Below the pieces are notes generated by a model that made no database searches, was not told the DNA's origin, and was given only the letters and a program-made list of their open reading frames with translations. Position numbers and translations under genes: made by a program. Of a DNA stretch of 18,245 nt, positions 1 to 8,047 are shown in pieces. Source of the stretch: Betaproteobacteria bacterium. GTDB lineage: Bacteria > Pseudomonadota > Gammaproteobacteria > Burkholderiales > JAHFRG01. Position 1 is the first letter of the stretch; each line of letters begins with the position of its first letter. The stretch spans positions 1 to 18,245 of the forward strand of contig JAHFRG010000022.1 in NCBI GenBank assembly GCA_023258935.1, written 5' to 3'.

Positions 1-107
1 TATATTGGATTAAGAAGTTTGGCGCTTTCCGCGAGCGCGTACGCTGTGCCGGTTATCTTGGCTGCTGGACTTTCAGACGGAACGCTATCGCCGCCGTTCT
101 GGTTTAG
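1..107 (+). other. Unassigned left edge, possible 3' end of an upstream gene
   Basis: Two + frames are open from the left edge: one to a TAA at 115-117 and one to a TAG at 105-107. The second reads as a basic, aromatic peptide (about 34 residues, starting YWIKKFGAFRER) and could be the C-terminus of a gene starting outside the window. I recognise no family in either frame and cannot choose between them. From here to the glgP start at 180 I see no convincing promoter or terminator, only an A-rich patch at 110-135. Confidence 0.2.
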
Positions 108-179
108 GCTAAGATAAAAATTGGCGTACATCAAAAAAGGATCACATGGCCGCTTGACTGCGGCGCTTGGAAGCATTCT

Positions 180-2747
180 ATGCAGCGAAGACCAGGCACC
201 CCCTTTTCTCTCGAGGTCAATCCCAGAATCCCGCCCCGGCTGGCTCGTCTCGAAGAGCTCGCCAACAACCTCTGGTACAGCTGGGATCGTGCCACGCGAA
301 CGCTGTTCGCGCGTTTGGATCCGGCGCTGTGGGACGCCGTCGGCCACAGCCCCAAGGCGTTTCTCAAACACATTGACCAGCAGCGGCTGTCTGTTGCGGC
401 AGACGATAAGGTGTTTCTCGACCATTTTGACCGAATATTGTCGGCCTATGATATCTATCACAATGAGCCGATGCGCCGCGACGGCAAGGCGTTGCTTCCT
501 GAAAGCGATCTGGTAGCCTACTTCTGCGCCGAGTTTGGCTTCCACGAGAGCTTGCCGATTTACTCTGGAGGGCTCGGCATCTTAGCCGGTGACCATTGCA
601 AGGCGGCGAGCAATCTGCATATTCCATTCGTCGCGGTGGGACTGCTCTACCGCCAAGGTTATTTCCAGCAGCAGGTAGACGGCGAGGGCAACCAGTATGC
701 CGCTTACACCGATTCGGATTTCGGCGATTTGCCGATAACCCCTGCGCTGCGCGAAGATGGAAGCGAGCTACACGTCACTGTCCAGGTTGCTGCGCACGAT
801 GTCACAGTCAAGGTGTGGCGGGCGCGTGTTGGGCGGGTCATCCTTTACCTTCTCGATACAGATCTCGAAGCGAATCGCCCGGAAGATCGTCACATCGCGC
901 ACCGGCTCTACGGCGGCGACCGTAATGCCCGGATCGAGCAGGAGATCATTCTCGGAGTTGGCGGCGTGCGTGTGCTGAACGCAATGGGCATGAAGCCAAC
1001 AATCTGGCACATCAACGAAGGCCACGCCGCTTTTCTGGTCCTCGAACGTGTGCGCAACCTGATGCGCGAGGGGCTCGACTTTCTGAGCGCCCTGGAAGCG
1101 GTTGCCGTGAACACGCTATTCACCACGCACACCGCGGTTGCAGCAGGACACGATTATTTTTCTGAGCAGGCTATCCTGCATTACTTCGAGCACTTCTGCC
1201 ACGAGCTCGGCCTAACCGGCGAGCAGTTGGTCGCGTTGGGGCGCACGCCCGGGAACGGCGAGTTCAATATGACGGCACTTGCGGTGCGCGAGTCGCGCTA
1301 TCACAACGGAGTGAGTCGCATCCACGGCGGAGTTTCGGCGCGCATACTGAAGGATCTGTGGCCGCAGATCCCGGTGACGGAGAATCCGGTCACCTACGTA
1401 ACCAACGGTGTGCACGTCGCGACGTTCCTCGCACCGGAATGGGCTGATCTGTTCGACCACGTTCTTGGCGGCGGCTGGAGCCAGCGCTTGGGTGATCCTG
1501 CCAACCTGGAACGAATCGCTAAGCTATCGGACCAAATTTTTTGGGGCGTACACCAACAGCTCAAGGCACAGATGCTGCATCTGGTCCGGCATTTGATCCG
1601 GATCCAGCATTTTCGCAATCGGGGCAGCGAGGCGCATCTCGACCGGCTGCTCAAGCTCGCTGATCCGGCTAACCCCAATGTGCTTACCATCGGTTTCGGG
1701 CGGCGCTTTGCAACCTATAAGCGCGCCACGCTCCTGTTCGAAAACCTCGAGTGGCTGCGCGAGATCGTGCGCGATCCGCAACGTCCGGTATTGTTCATCT
1801 TTGCCGGCAAGGCCCACCCGGCTGACGATCCGGGCAAGGAGTTGATCCGGCGAGTGACGCAAATCGCCGCCATGCCGGAATTCGAGGGTAGGATCCTGTT
1901 TGTCGAAGGCTACGATCTGCATCTGGCGCGGCGGCTCGTGTCCGGCGTCGACGTCTGGCTGAACAATCCGGTTTATCCGATGGAGGCCTCGGGAACCTCC
2001 GGCATGAAAGCGGGCATCAACGGCGTGATCAACCTCTCGGTATTGGACGGATGGTGGGAGGAAGGATATCAAGGGGACAACGGCTGGGCGATCAAGCCGG
2101 CATCGGAAGCGCTCGACGAACAACGCCGAAACCGCGAGGAAAGCCGTTCGCTTTACGAGCTGTTGCAGGATCGTGTCATCCCAACCTATTATGACCGCGG
2201 CAAGACGGGCTTTTCGCCGGAATGGATCAAGCTGGCGAAGCGCTCAATCGTGAGCCTTCTTCCCCACTTCAACACCAGCCGCATGATGGAGGAGTATGTA
2301 ACCAAGTTCTATCTCCCTGCGTCACAACAGGGCCAACGCTATTCCGAGAATCATTTCGAGCCCGCACGCATGATCGCAGCATGGAAACAGCGTGTGCGCG
2401 AAGCTTGGCCGGGTGCTTCACTGCGGTGCCTCGAAGTGCCGAAAAAGAACATTGTTTTTGGTGATGAGATCCAGTTCGAGATCGGGGTGCAGCTGAATGG
2501 GCTCAAGTCCGATGATATCATCGTCGAGCTGCTGCTGTCCTGCGTTGCGAAGGAACTCGGCGACAGACGCGATTTCACACGCCACGCGTTCGCCTTCGGC
2601 GGCACAGTCAACGCGGCCGGCGAGCATCAGTATGTCCTGAAGCTCAAGCCGGAGATATGCGGCAAGCTTGAATACCGTATCCGCGCCTACCCGCATCATC
2701 AGCTGCTGACCCACCGCTTTGAGCTGGGACTGATGATCTGGGTCTGA
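180..2747 (+). CDS. glgP: Alpha-glucan (glycogen) phosphorylase, DUF3417-containing type
   Basis: This GT35 enzyme uses phosphate to release glucose-1-phosphate from the non-reducing ends of glycogen in the cytoplasm. The 855-residue protein opens with the DUF3417 region (about residues 10-110, including LANNLWYSWD), which marks the GlgP subtype that differs from the E. coli GlgP/MalP type. The phosphorylase core follows. The pyridoxal-phosphate motif EASGTSGMKAGINGV is intact, with the expected PLP lysine at K610, and the region around YKRATLLFENLEWL is also typical. The ATG at 180 is chosen because GGAAG lies 6 nt upstream (169-173) and the protein begins close to the usual start of the DUF3417 domain. 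The gene converges on glgA with a 14-bp gap. Together with Glk and the two GH57 enzymes it forms the degradation half of the locus. The family is certain; the exact chain preference (glycogen or maltodextrin) cannot be read from the sequence. Confidence 0.95.
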   Translation: MQRRPGTPFSLEVNPRIPPRLARLEELANNLWYSWDRATRTLFARLDPALWDAVGHSPKAFLKHIDQQRLSVAADDKVFLDHFDRILSAYDIYHNEPMRRDGKALLPESDLVAYFCAEFGFHESLPIYSGGLGILAGDHCKAASNLHIPFVAVGLLYRQGYFQQQVDGEGNQYAAYTDSDFGDLPITPALREDGSELHVTVQVAAHDVTVKVWRARVGRVILYLLDTDLEANRPEDRHIAHRLYGGDRNARIEQEIILGVGGVRVLNAMGMKPTIWHINEGHAAFLVLERVRNLMREGLDFLSALEAVAVNTLFTTHTAVAAGHDYFSEQAILHYFEHFCHELGLTGEQLVALGRTPGNGEFNMTALAVRESRYHNGVSRIHGGVSARILKDLWPQIPVTENPVTYVTNGVHVATFLAPEWADLFDHVLGGGWSQRLGDPANLERIAKLSDQIFWGVHQQLKAQMLHLVRHLIRIQHFRNRGSEAHLDRLLKLADPANPNVLTIGFGRRFATYKRATLLFENLEWLREIVRDPQRPVLFIFAGKAHPADDPGKELIRRVTQIAAMPEFEGRILFVEGYDLHLARRLVSGVDVWLNNPVYPMEASGTSGMKAGINGVINLSVLDGWWEEGYQGDNGWAIKPASEALDEQRRNREESRSLYELLQDRVIPTYYDRGKTGFSPEWIKLAKRSIVSLLPHFNTSRMMEEYVTKFYLPASQQGQRYSENHFEPARMIAAWKQRVREAWPGASLRCLEVPKKNIVFGDEIQFEIGVQLNGLKSDDIIVELLLSCVAKELGDRRDFTRHAFAFGGTVNAAGEHQYVLKLKPEICGKLEYRIRAYPHHQLLTHRFELGLMIWV

Positions 2748-2748
2748 A

Positions 2749-2776
2749 GCGGGCCCGCGCTCTAAACTAGGCCCGC
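2749..2776. terminator. Possible GC-rich hairpin between convergent glgP and glgA
   Basis: GCGGGCC at 2749-2755 can pair with GGCCCGC at 2770-2776 around a 14-nt loop. GCGGGCCCGC at 2749-2758 is also a perfect 10-bp palindrome on its own. The structure begins 1 base after the glgP stop and overlaps the last codons of glgA. It lies where a shared bidirectional terminator would be expected, but there is no T-run on either side, so intrinsic termination is doubtful. Confidence 0.3.
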
Positions 2777-4234
2777 CAGACGGGCATAAATTCCTGCGTA
2801 CTGCTGCGCGGCTGTGTCCCATCCGAAATATCGCGCCATGCCGTTTTGTTGCAAAATTCGCCAGCTGCTGCGGTCGCGGTACATCGCGACTGCGCGCCGG
2901 ACCGCGGACAGCAATTCAGCGGCTGTCAGCTGATTGAACAGGAAACCGGTTGCGCTCCCGTTCCTGAGCGTCCCGGGATTGCAATCAACAATTGTATCGA
3001 CGAGGCCGCCGGTGGCGCGCGCGATTGGCGGTGTCCCGTAACGCTGGCTGTACATCTGATTCAAGCCGCACGGCTCGAATCGCGATGGCATGAGAAACAT
3101 GTCGGCTCCGGCCTCAATCAGGTGCGCGAGGTTTTCGTCATACCCGATAGCTACTGCGATGTTCCCGGGGTGGCGCGCCGCAACCGTGCGAAGTGCATAC
3201 TCCAATTCGCGCTCGCCGGTGCCGAGAGCCACCAGCTGCACCGGTAGCTCGACCAGCCGGGATGCTGCCTCGACCAGCACATCGATCCCTTTCTGTTGCG
3301 TGAAGCGGCTCACCACGCCGAGCAATGGAATCCCCGGTTCCTGCGCGAGCTGCAGACGTTGTTGCAGCGCCTGCTTGTTGATTAGCTTGTTGTCGAGGGT
3401 GCTGGCGCTGTAGTTGTGCGCGATTAGCGGGTCGGTCTCCGGATTCCACACGGCAGTGTCAATCCCGTTCAGGATGCCGAACAGCGAATCCCGCCGCAGG
3501 TGAAGCAGCCCATCCATGCCGAACCCGAGCGTCTCGGATTGGATCTCGCGCGCGTAAGTCGGGCTGACTGTGGTGATCGCGTCTGCGTAGAGCAGCCCGG
3601 CTTTCAGAAACGACATGCGGCCATGGAACTCCAGGCCATCAACGGCGAAACTGGACTCAGGCAAGCCGAGCGCCGCGACCAGATCAGGGTCGAAGTTACC
3701 CTGAAATGCCAAATTATGCACGGTCACGACTGATGCGGCCCGCGGCTGCGGCGTGTAGTGCAGGTACGCAGGCGCCAGCGCCACCGGCCAGTCGTTGCAA
3801 TGAATAATCTGGGGACGCCAGTCGAGTGGGCTGGATTCGCTGCCCAGTATCGCCGCCACTTTCGACAGCAAGCCGAAGCGCCAGCCGTTGTCATCCCAGT
3901 CCTTGCCAGCCTCGTTCTGGTAAGGACCGCCGGCGCGCGCATAAAGTTGCGGGCAGTCGAGAATGATCAATGGGACGCCATTTTGCAGGTGCGCCATTAG
4001 GAGGCGCGCTTCGTACGGGGCATCGAACAGTGTCAGACGCGCCAGTTCCCGCACGTTGCCGGCGGCTGCCAAAACACCGGAGTAGCCGGGCAATAGAACT
4101 CGTGCATCCACTTGCAGTTCTCGAAGCGCAGCCGGCAGCGCCGCGCTGACCTCGCCGAGCCCGCCTACCTTGGCCATTGGCGCACACTCAGGTGAGGCGA
4201 ACAGGACGCGGATTGTCGATGAATTTGTGTTCAA
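2762..4234 (-). CDS. glgA: Glycogen synthase (ADP-glucose type, GT5)
   Basis: GlgA transfers glucose from ADP-glucose to the non-reducing end of a growing alpha-1,4-glucan in the cytoplasm, using the product of GlgC. The 490-residue protein matches the usual bacterial GlgA length. The N-terminal ADP-glucose loop appears as KVGGLGEV (K22), the family's KxGGL motif. The C-terminal Rossmann half carries FEPCGLNQMYSQRYG followed by ATGGLVDT, the signature donor-binding segment. The ATG at 4234 puts the KxGGL lysine at residue 22, close to E. coli. An AGAGG sequence sits 11 nt upstream, rather distant for a ribosome binding site. A weak sigma70-like pair may exist on this strand (TTGACG at 4295-4290 and CATTCT at 4271-4266). 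The gene is divergent from glk and convergent with glgP, so it appears to be transcribed alone. Confidence 0.95.
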   Translation of the reverse strand: MNTNSSTIRVLFASPECAPMAKVGGLGEVSAALPAALRELQVDARVLLPGYSGVLAAAGNVRELARLTLFDAPYEARLLMAHLQNGVPLIILDCPQLYARAGGPYQNEAGKDWDDNGWRFGLLSKVAAILGSESSPLDWRPQIIHCNDWPVALAPAYLHYTPQPRAASVVTVHNLAFQGNFDPDLVAALGLPESSFAVDGLEFHGRMSFLKAGLLYADAITTVSPTYAREIQSETLGFGMDGLLHLRRDSLFGILNGIDTAVWNPETDPLIAHNYSASTLDNKLINKQALQQRLQLAQEPGIPLLGVVSRFTQQKGIDVLVEAASRLVELPVQLVALGTGERELEYALRTVAARHPGNIAVAIGYDENLAHLIEAGADMFLMPSRFEPCGLNQMYSQRYGTPPIARATGGLVDTIVDCNPGTLRNGSATGFLFNQLTAAELLSAVRRAVAMYRDRSSWRILQQNGMARYFGWDTAAQQYAGIYARLAGLV

Positions 4235-4280
4235 GATGGAAACCTCTGGCGCTCGGCCGTCCAGCAGAATGCCGGGAAGA

Positions 4281-4293
4281 GACGCCAGGCGTC
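4281..4293. promoter_or_regulatory. 13-bp perfect inverted repeat between divergent glgA and glk
   Basis: GACGCC-A-GGCGTC is a perfect inverted repeat with a one-base centre. It lies in the 134-bp space between the glgA start and the preferred glk start. It overlaps a weak candidate -35 (TTGACG) for glgA on the minus strand, so it could be an operator for one or both genes. In GC-rich DNA a repeat of this size can also arise by chance, and I recognise no regulator for it. Confidence 0.25.
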
Positions 4294-4368
4294 AAGGACG
4301 CAAGATCTGCGCTTGCAAAGTTTAATGGTGGCAAAATAGTAAATTTAGGAAATACTGGCGGTGCAACC

Positions 4369-5352
4369 ATGATACTCGCAGGCGATGTCGGGGCGACCAA
4401 GACCCTGCTTGAGCTTGGCGAGCTGCAGCACGGTCGTTGGATGACGGTGTTCGGCGCTCGTTACCTTGCTGCCGACTATCCGGATTTTTTCAGCGTGTTG
4501 CAGGCGTTTTTTTCCGAATGGACCGCGCAACAGCGTTCGTCGCCAAAAATTACGCGCGCCTGTTTGGGTGTCGCCGGACCGGTGTTCGACAATCGCGTGC
4601 AGATGACCAATTTGCCATGGCTGGTCGACGGTGACGCAATTGCGGCACGGTTCGGCATTGCGCACGTGAAGGTGGTCAACGACTTCGCCGCGGCGGCCAA
4701 AGGCATCGAGTTGCTTCAGCCTGCGGATCTTGTCACGCTGCAATCCGGCGAACCGGGTGCTGCTGCGCCACGGCTGGTGATCGGCCCCGGGACCGGGTTA
4801 GGCCTAGCTTATATGGTTTGGGCTGGCGACAGGTACTTGATAGTCGCAGGGGAATCGGGAAGTACCGGCTTTGCTCCGGCGACATCCGAGCAGCTCGATC
4901 TTTGGAGCGAGCTGTATTTGCGCCAGGGGCGGGTTGTTGTCGAGGCTGTGGTTTCAGGTCCAGGATTGGTGCGCATTTATGAATTTCTTTGCCGGCGCGA
5001 AAACAAACAACCAGCGATTGCCGGAGCGTTATCCGCCGGGGGGGATGCTGCGGCAATTACCCATGCTGCGCTTGAGCGCGGCGATCCGCTGTGCTTGCGA
5101 GCGCTTGATATGTTCATTTCCTGTTTCGGAGCGATAGCAGGCGACCACGCGCTCTCAATTATGGCGCGGGGCGGTGTTTACATCGCCGGCGGAATCGCGC
5201 CGAAAATTCTTCCACGTCTCATAAACGGCGGGTTTTGCACCGCATTCAACTCCAAAGGGGTTCATTCCGCCGCTCTTGGAAAAATTCCGGTGTTTGTGGT
5301 TACCAATGAGAAACTGGGACTGTTCGGGGCGGCGCTGTTTGCAAATGCATGA
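4369..5352 (+). CDS. glk: Glucokinase (bacterial Glk family)
   Basis: Glk phosphorylates glucose to glucose-6-phosphate with ATP, returning to metabolism the free glucose left by glucan breakdown. The frame is open back to 4177, but the ATG at 4369 is preferred: it starts the protein right at MILAGDVGATKT, the phosphate-1 motif that opens the family, and gives 327 residues, the normal Glk size. No strong ribosome binding site precedes it (TTAGGA lies 18 nt away). Motifs in order: DVGATKT (residues 6-12), NLPW (81-84), the catalytic NDFAA (N104, D105), GPGTGLG (139-145), and VEAVVSGPGL, which holds the second sugar-binding glutamate. The family's glucose-contact motif EGGHxxFAP reads ESGSTGFAP here (E162-P170), so the conserved histidine is S165. 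The enzyme may still work, but its affinity or sugar range could differ. The family call is firm; sugar specificity is less so. Confidence 0.88.
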   Translation: MILAGDVGATKTLLELGELQHGRWMTVFGARYLAADYPDFFSVLQAFFSEWTAQQRSSPKITRACLGVAGPVFDNRVQMTNLPWLVDGDAIAARFGIAHVKVVNDFAAAAKGIELLQPADLVTLQSGEPGAAAPRLVIGPGTGLGLAYMVWAGDRYLIVAGESGSTGFAPATSEQLDLWSELYLRQGRVVVEAVVSGPGLVRIYEFLCRRENKQPAIAGALSAGGDAAAITHAALERGDPLCLRALDMFISCFGAIAGDHALSIMARGGVYIAGGIAPKILPRLINGGFCTAFNSKGVHSAALGKIPVFVVTNEKLGLFGAALFANA

Positions 5353-5389
5353 TAAGCAAACGGGTTTCACGAGCGAGGCGCTGTGTTCC

Positions 5390-5430
5390 TTGACCCAGAT
5401 CAAACTGCTATGACTTTAAGGGGCTATAAT
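5390..5430 (+). promoter_or_regulatory. FNR/Anr-type class II promoter of the DUF2934 gene
   Basis: TTGACCCAGATCAA at 5390-5403 fits the FNR/Anr dyad TTGAY-N4-ATCAA. A perfect TATAAT follows at 5425-5430, and no good -35 hexamer lies at normal spacing. The box centre is 28.5 bp before the first base of the -10. That puts the box at about -40.5 from a predicted start near 5437, the class II activator position known for FNR and CRP. AAGGAG and the start codons of the DUF2934 gene follow directly. Activation under low oxygen is inferred from FNR family knowledge. Confidence 0.72.
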
Positions 5431-5450
5431 TAAATACTATTCAGAAGGAG

Positions 5451-5732
5451 ATGATGATGATGAAGACACAGGAAACAAATCCTCGCAAGCAGCTACACCC
5501 CAAAGGCGTGGGGCAAAAGATAAGCGAAATGGCGAAATCCATCCGGCAAGCCGGCAGCAGCTTAAAAACAGGGCGCTCGGTTCCCATCCACATAAATCCG
5601 GGCGAGCTTTACAACTGGATTGCGGAGGCAGCGTATTATCGTGCTGAAAAGCGCGGCTTTGCGCCTGGCGGCGAGCTGCAGGACTGGATTGAAGCCGAGG
5701 CGGAGATTAAGCAACTGCGCAGTCAACAATGA
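5451..5732 (+). CDS. Small DUF2934-domain protein
   Basis: This 93-residue protein is basic at the N-terminus and has a C-terminal DUF2934 segment (about residues 54-87: IAEAAYYRAEKRGFAPGGEL, then DWIEAEAEI). The function of the domain is not established. There is no signal peptide and no membrane segment, so it is probably cytoplasmic. The start is four ATG codons in a row (5451, 5454, 5457, 5460), with AAGGAG at 5445-5450. The first ATG directly abuts the Shine-Dalgarno, so by spacing the third or fourth ATG (5457 or 5460) is the likelier initiator, and the protein would then be 90-91 residues. It has its own strong promoter with an FNR-type box (5390-5430), which suggests a low-oxygen or stress role. 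It lies between glk and the convergent glgB (42-bp gap). DUF2934 membership is read by eye from the conserved YRAEKRG-x-GxEL-DW-EAE pattern. Confidence 0.85.
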   Translation: MMMMKTQETNPRKQLHPKGVGQKISEMAKSIRQAGSSLKTGRSVPIHINPGELYNWIAEAAYYRAEKRGFAPGGELQDWIEAEAEIKQLRSQQ

Positions 5733-5774
5733 TTCGACTTGCGAAGGCGTATCATGCGTCGCCGCACGCCGAAA

Positions 5775-7955
5775 TCAGGAGGTGCAGGGGAGAAGGATAA
5801 GCCCTGCCAGCGGGGGGAGCGTCAGGTCCACGCAGTAAGGCATGCCCATCCATGGCTGCTTCTGCGCCGACACCATCCCGCCGTTACCGACATCGCTTCC
5901 GCCGTAATAGCCCGAATCGCTGTTAACCGCTTCCCGATAGCCGCCCGCACGCGGCACCCCGATACGGTAGTTTCGACGTACGACCGGGGTGAAGTTAAGC
6001 ACCATCAGCGCCTCAGAGCCGTCGCGAGCGCGCCGGATAAAACTCAGCACCGACTGGTCGGCATCATGGCAGTCGATCCAACGGAAACCCTCGGCTTCGA
6101 AATCCAGCTCATGCAGAGCGCGGTTATCCCGGTAAAGCAGGTTGAGATCGCGAGCGAGCCGTGCGAGCGCGGCGTGCGCGGGATTTTTGAACATGTCCCA
6201 GGCGAGTTGGGAGTATGCGTTCCATTCTCTGGGTTGCGCGAACTCGTTACCCATGAAATTGAGCTTTTTCCCGGGACAAGTCATCTGGTAAGTCAGGAGC
6301 AGGCGCACGTTGGCAAACTTCTGCCATTTATCTCCCGGCATCTTCTCCAGCAGCGAGCCTTTGCCGTGCACGACCTCGTCATGCGAAAGCGGCAGCACGA
6401 AGTTCTCGGTGTAGGCATAGAGTTGCGCGAAAGTGAGCTCGTTATGATGGTAACGCCGGTGCACGGGATCGTGGTGCAGATAGGAAAGGGTGTCGTGCAT
6501 CCATCCCATGTTCCATTTCATCGAGAAACCGAGCCCGCCGAGGTAAGCTGGGCGCGACACCATCGGCCACGCGGTCGATTCCTCGGCAATGGTGAGCGCA
6601 CCGGGAAAATCCCGATGGACAAGGATGTTGAATTCGTGCAAGAAATCAATTGCCTCAAGATTTTCGCGTCCGCCATGCCGGTTGGGAAGCCATTCGCCTT
6701 CCTTGCGCGAGTAATCGAGATAGAGCATGGCCGCGACCGCATCCACACGCAGCCCATCGAAATGAAATTCGCTCAACCAATAATGCGCGCTCGAAAGCAG
6801 GAAACTTCGTACTTCGCAGCGGCTAAAATTGAAAGCCTGTGTGCCCCATTCGTGGTGCAGGCCGAGCCGCGGGTCCTCATGCTCATAGAGCGCCGTTCCA
6901 TCGAAGCGTGCCAAGGCAAAATCATCTTGCGGAAAATGTCCAGGCACCCAGTCGAGAATCACCCCGAGCCCAGAGCGGTGGCAGGCGTCGACGAATTCAC
7001 GCAAGTTCTCGGCAGTGCCGAAACGGCTGGTCGGAGCGAAATAGCCGGTGGTCTGGTAGCCCCAGGATTCGTCGAGCGGGTGCTCGGTGAGCGGCAGCAA
7101 CTCAATATGGGTATAACCCATTCCCGAAACGTAGGGGATGAGTACATCAGCCAGTTCGCGGTAGCTGAAAGGACGCCCGTCGCTGTGACGCCGCCAGGAA
7201 GTTGCGTGTACCTCGTAGATGTTGAGCGGCTCATGCAGCCAGTCGCGCCGCGCGCGCGCATCCATCCAGGCATGGTCGCTCCATGGATGCGAAGGAGCAG
7301 GTGCGACACGCGCAGCGGTACTGGGACGCTGCTCGAACCATCGCCCATAGGGATCGGTCTTGAGGAACACTTCGCCCGAAGTCCGGCTGCGGATCTCGTA
7401 CTTGTAGAGCGTGCCTTGGGTGATACCTGGAACAAACAGTTCCCAAACCCCGCTCGAGCCGCGCACCGCCATCGGATGCGTGCGGCCGTCCCAGCGGTTG
7501 AAATCGCCTACCACGCTTACCCGCTCCGCGTTCGGCGCCCATACTGCGAAGCGACAGCCGGACACGCCCTCGCGCTCGGTCAGATGGGCGCCAAGCGTGC
7601 GCCAGGCCTGGTACAGACTGCCGGCGTTGAACAGGAACAAATCATGATCCGAGATCTCGGGCGCAAATGCGTACGGATCGAACGTCTCGCGCGTGGTGCC
7701 GCCTTCCCTGAAGCGCACACGCCATGGTCGGGGCGGCGAAACACGGTCGTGCAGCTCGAACAATCCCGGAGCGCTGGGTGCGAGCGGCGTCCAGCCGGTC
7801 GCCGTTTCAATCCATGCCTGCTTGGCCACCGGGTTGTAGACCCTGACCGCCCAAAGCTCGCCTTTGCGATGCGCTCCCAGGATACGGAATGGATCGTGCA
7901 GGCGCGCCGCGAGCAGCAGCTCAAGCGACGGATCGGATATAGTGGCAATCTCCAT
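5775..7955 (-). CDS. glgB: 1,4-alpha-glucan branching enzyme (GH13)
   Basis: GlgB cuts alpha-1,4 chains and re-joins them by alpha-1,6 bonds to branch glycogen in the cytoplasm. The 726-residue protein has the full E. coli-like layout: an extra N-terminal module, a CBM48 module (around FAVWAPNAERVSVVGDFNRW), the GH13 barrel and a C-terminal beta domain. All four GH13 regions are intact: region I near ILDWVPGHF, region II GLRVDAVA with nucleophile D405, region III TIAEES with acid/base E458, and region IV PLSHDEVVHG. D405 and E458 carry the same numbers as in the E. coli enzyme, which supports the ATG at 7955. No Shine-Dalgarno is seen before this start; a TATAAT lies only 13 bases upstream on the same strand. 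The gene is divergent from glgC (92-bp spacer) and convergent with the DUF2934 gene. Confidence 0.96.
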   Translation of the reverse strand: MEIATISDPSLELLLAARLHDPFRILGAHRKGELWAVRVYNPVAKQAWIETATGWTPLAPSAPGLFELHDRVSPPRPWRVRFREGGTTRETFDPYAFAPEISDHDLFLFNAGSLYQAWRTLGAHLTEREGVSGCRFAVWAPNAERVSVVGDFNRWDGRTHPMAVRGSSGVWELFVPGITQGTLYKYEIRSRTSGEVFLKTDPYGRWFEQRPSTAARVAPAPSHPWSDHAWMDARARRDWLHEPLNIYEVHATSWRRHSDGRPFSYRELADVLIPYVSGMGYTHIELLPLTEHPLDESWGYQTTGYFAPTSRFGTAENLREFVDACHRSGLGVILDWVPGHFPQDDFALARFDGTALYEHEDPRLGLHHEWGTQAFNFSRCEVRSFLLSSAHYWLSEFHFDGLRVDAVAAMLYLDYSRKEGEWLPNRHGGRENLEAIDFLHEFNILVHRDFPGALTIAEESTAWPMVSRPAYLGGLGFSMKWNMGWMHDTLSYLHHDPVHRRYHHNELTFAQLYAYTENFVLPLSHDEVVHGKGSLLEKMPGDKWQKFANVRLLLTYQMTCPGKKLNFMGNEFAQPREWNAYSQLAWDMFKNPAHAALARLARDLNLLYRDNRALHELDFEAEGFRWIDCHDADQSVLSFIRRARDGSEALMVLNFTPVVRRNYRIGVPRAGGYREAVNSDSGYYGGSDVGNGGMVSAQKQPWMGMPYCVDLTLPPLAGLILLPCTS

Positions 7956-7967
7956 GGTTATTCGGGA

Positions 7968-7973
7968 ATTATA
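7968..7973 (-). promoter_or_regulatory. Candidate -10 element of glgB, very close to the start codon
   Basis: Read on the minus strand, 7973-7968 is a perfect TATAAT. Its 3' end is 12 bases from the A of the glgB ATG (7955), so transcription from it would begin about 6 nt before the start codon. No clear -35 hexamer stands 16-18 bp further upstream. If used, it would give a nearly leaderless glgB mRNA, which fits the absence of a Shine-Dalgarno there. Confidence 0.3.
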
Positions 7974-8047
7974 GGCGCATTGGGGCAGCGGCGACAGTTT
8001 GCCGGCGGCCAGACCGAGTTAATGGATCATGACTGAGGAAGCAGATC

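Noticed and set aside
121..134. FNR-like sequence TTGGCGTACATCAA upstream of glgP
   Set aside because: One half-site is degraded (TTGGC), and there is no -10-like hexamer at about 28 bp downstream, unlike the two accepted promoters.
4177..4368. N-terminal extension of glk by 64 codons
   Set aside because: The extension overlaps the start of glgA on the other strand and has no family similarity. The ATG at 4369 begins right at the glucokinase phosphate motif.
5739..8036. A 765-codon open frame on the + strand opposite glgB
   Set aside because: It runs antisense over nearly all of glgB, which has every GH13 catalytic motif. The + frame product has no recognisable domain and no ribosome binding site. 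It is a GC-rich codon-use shadow.
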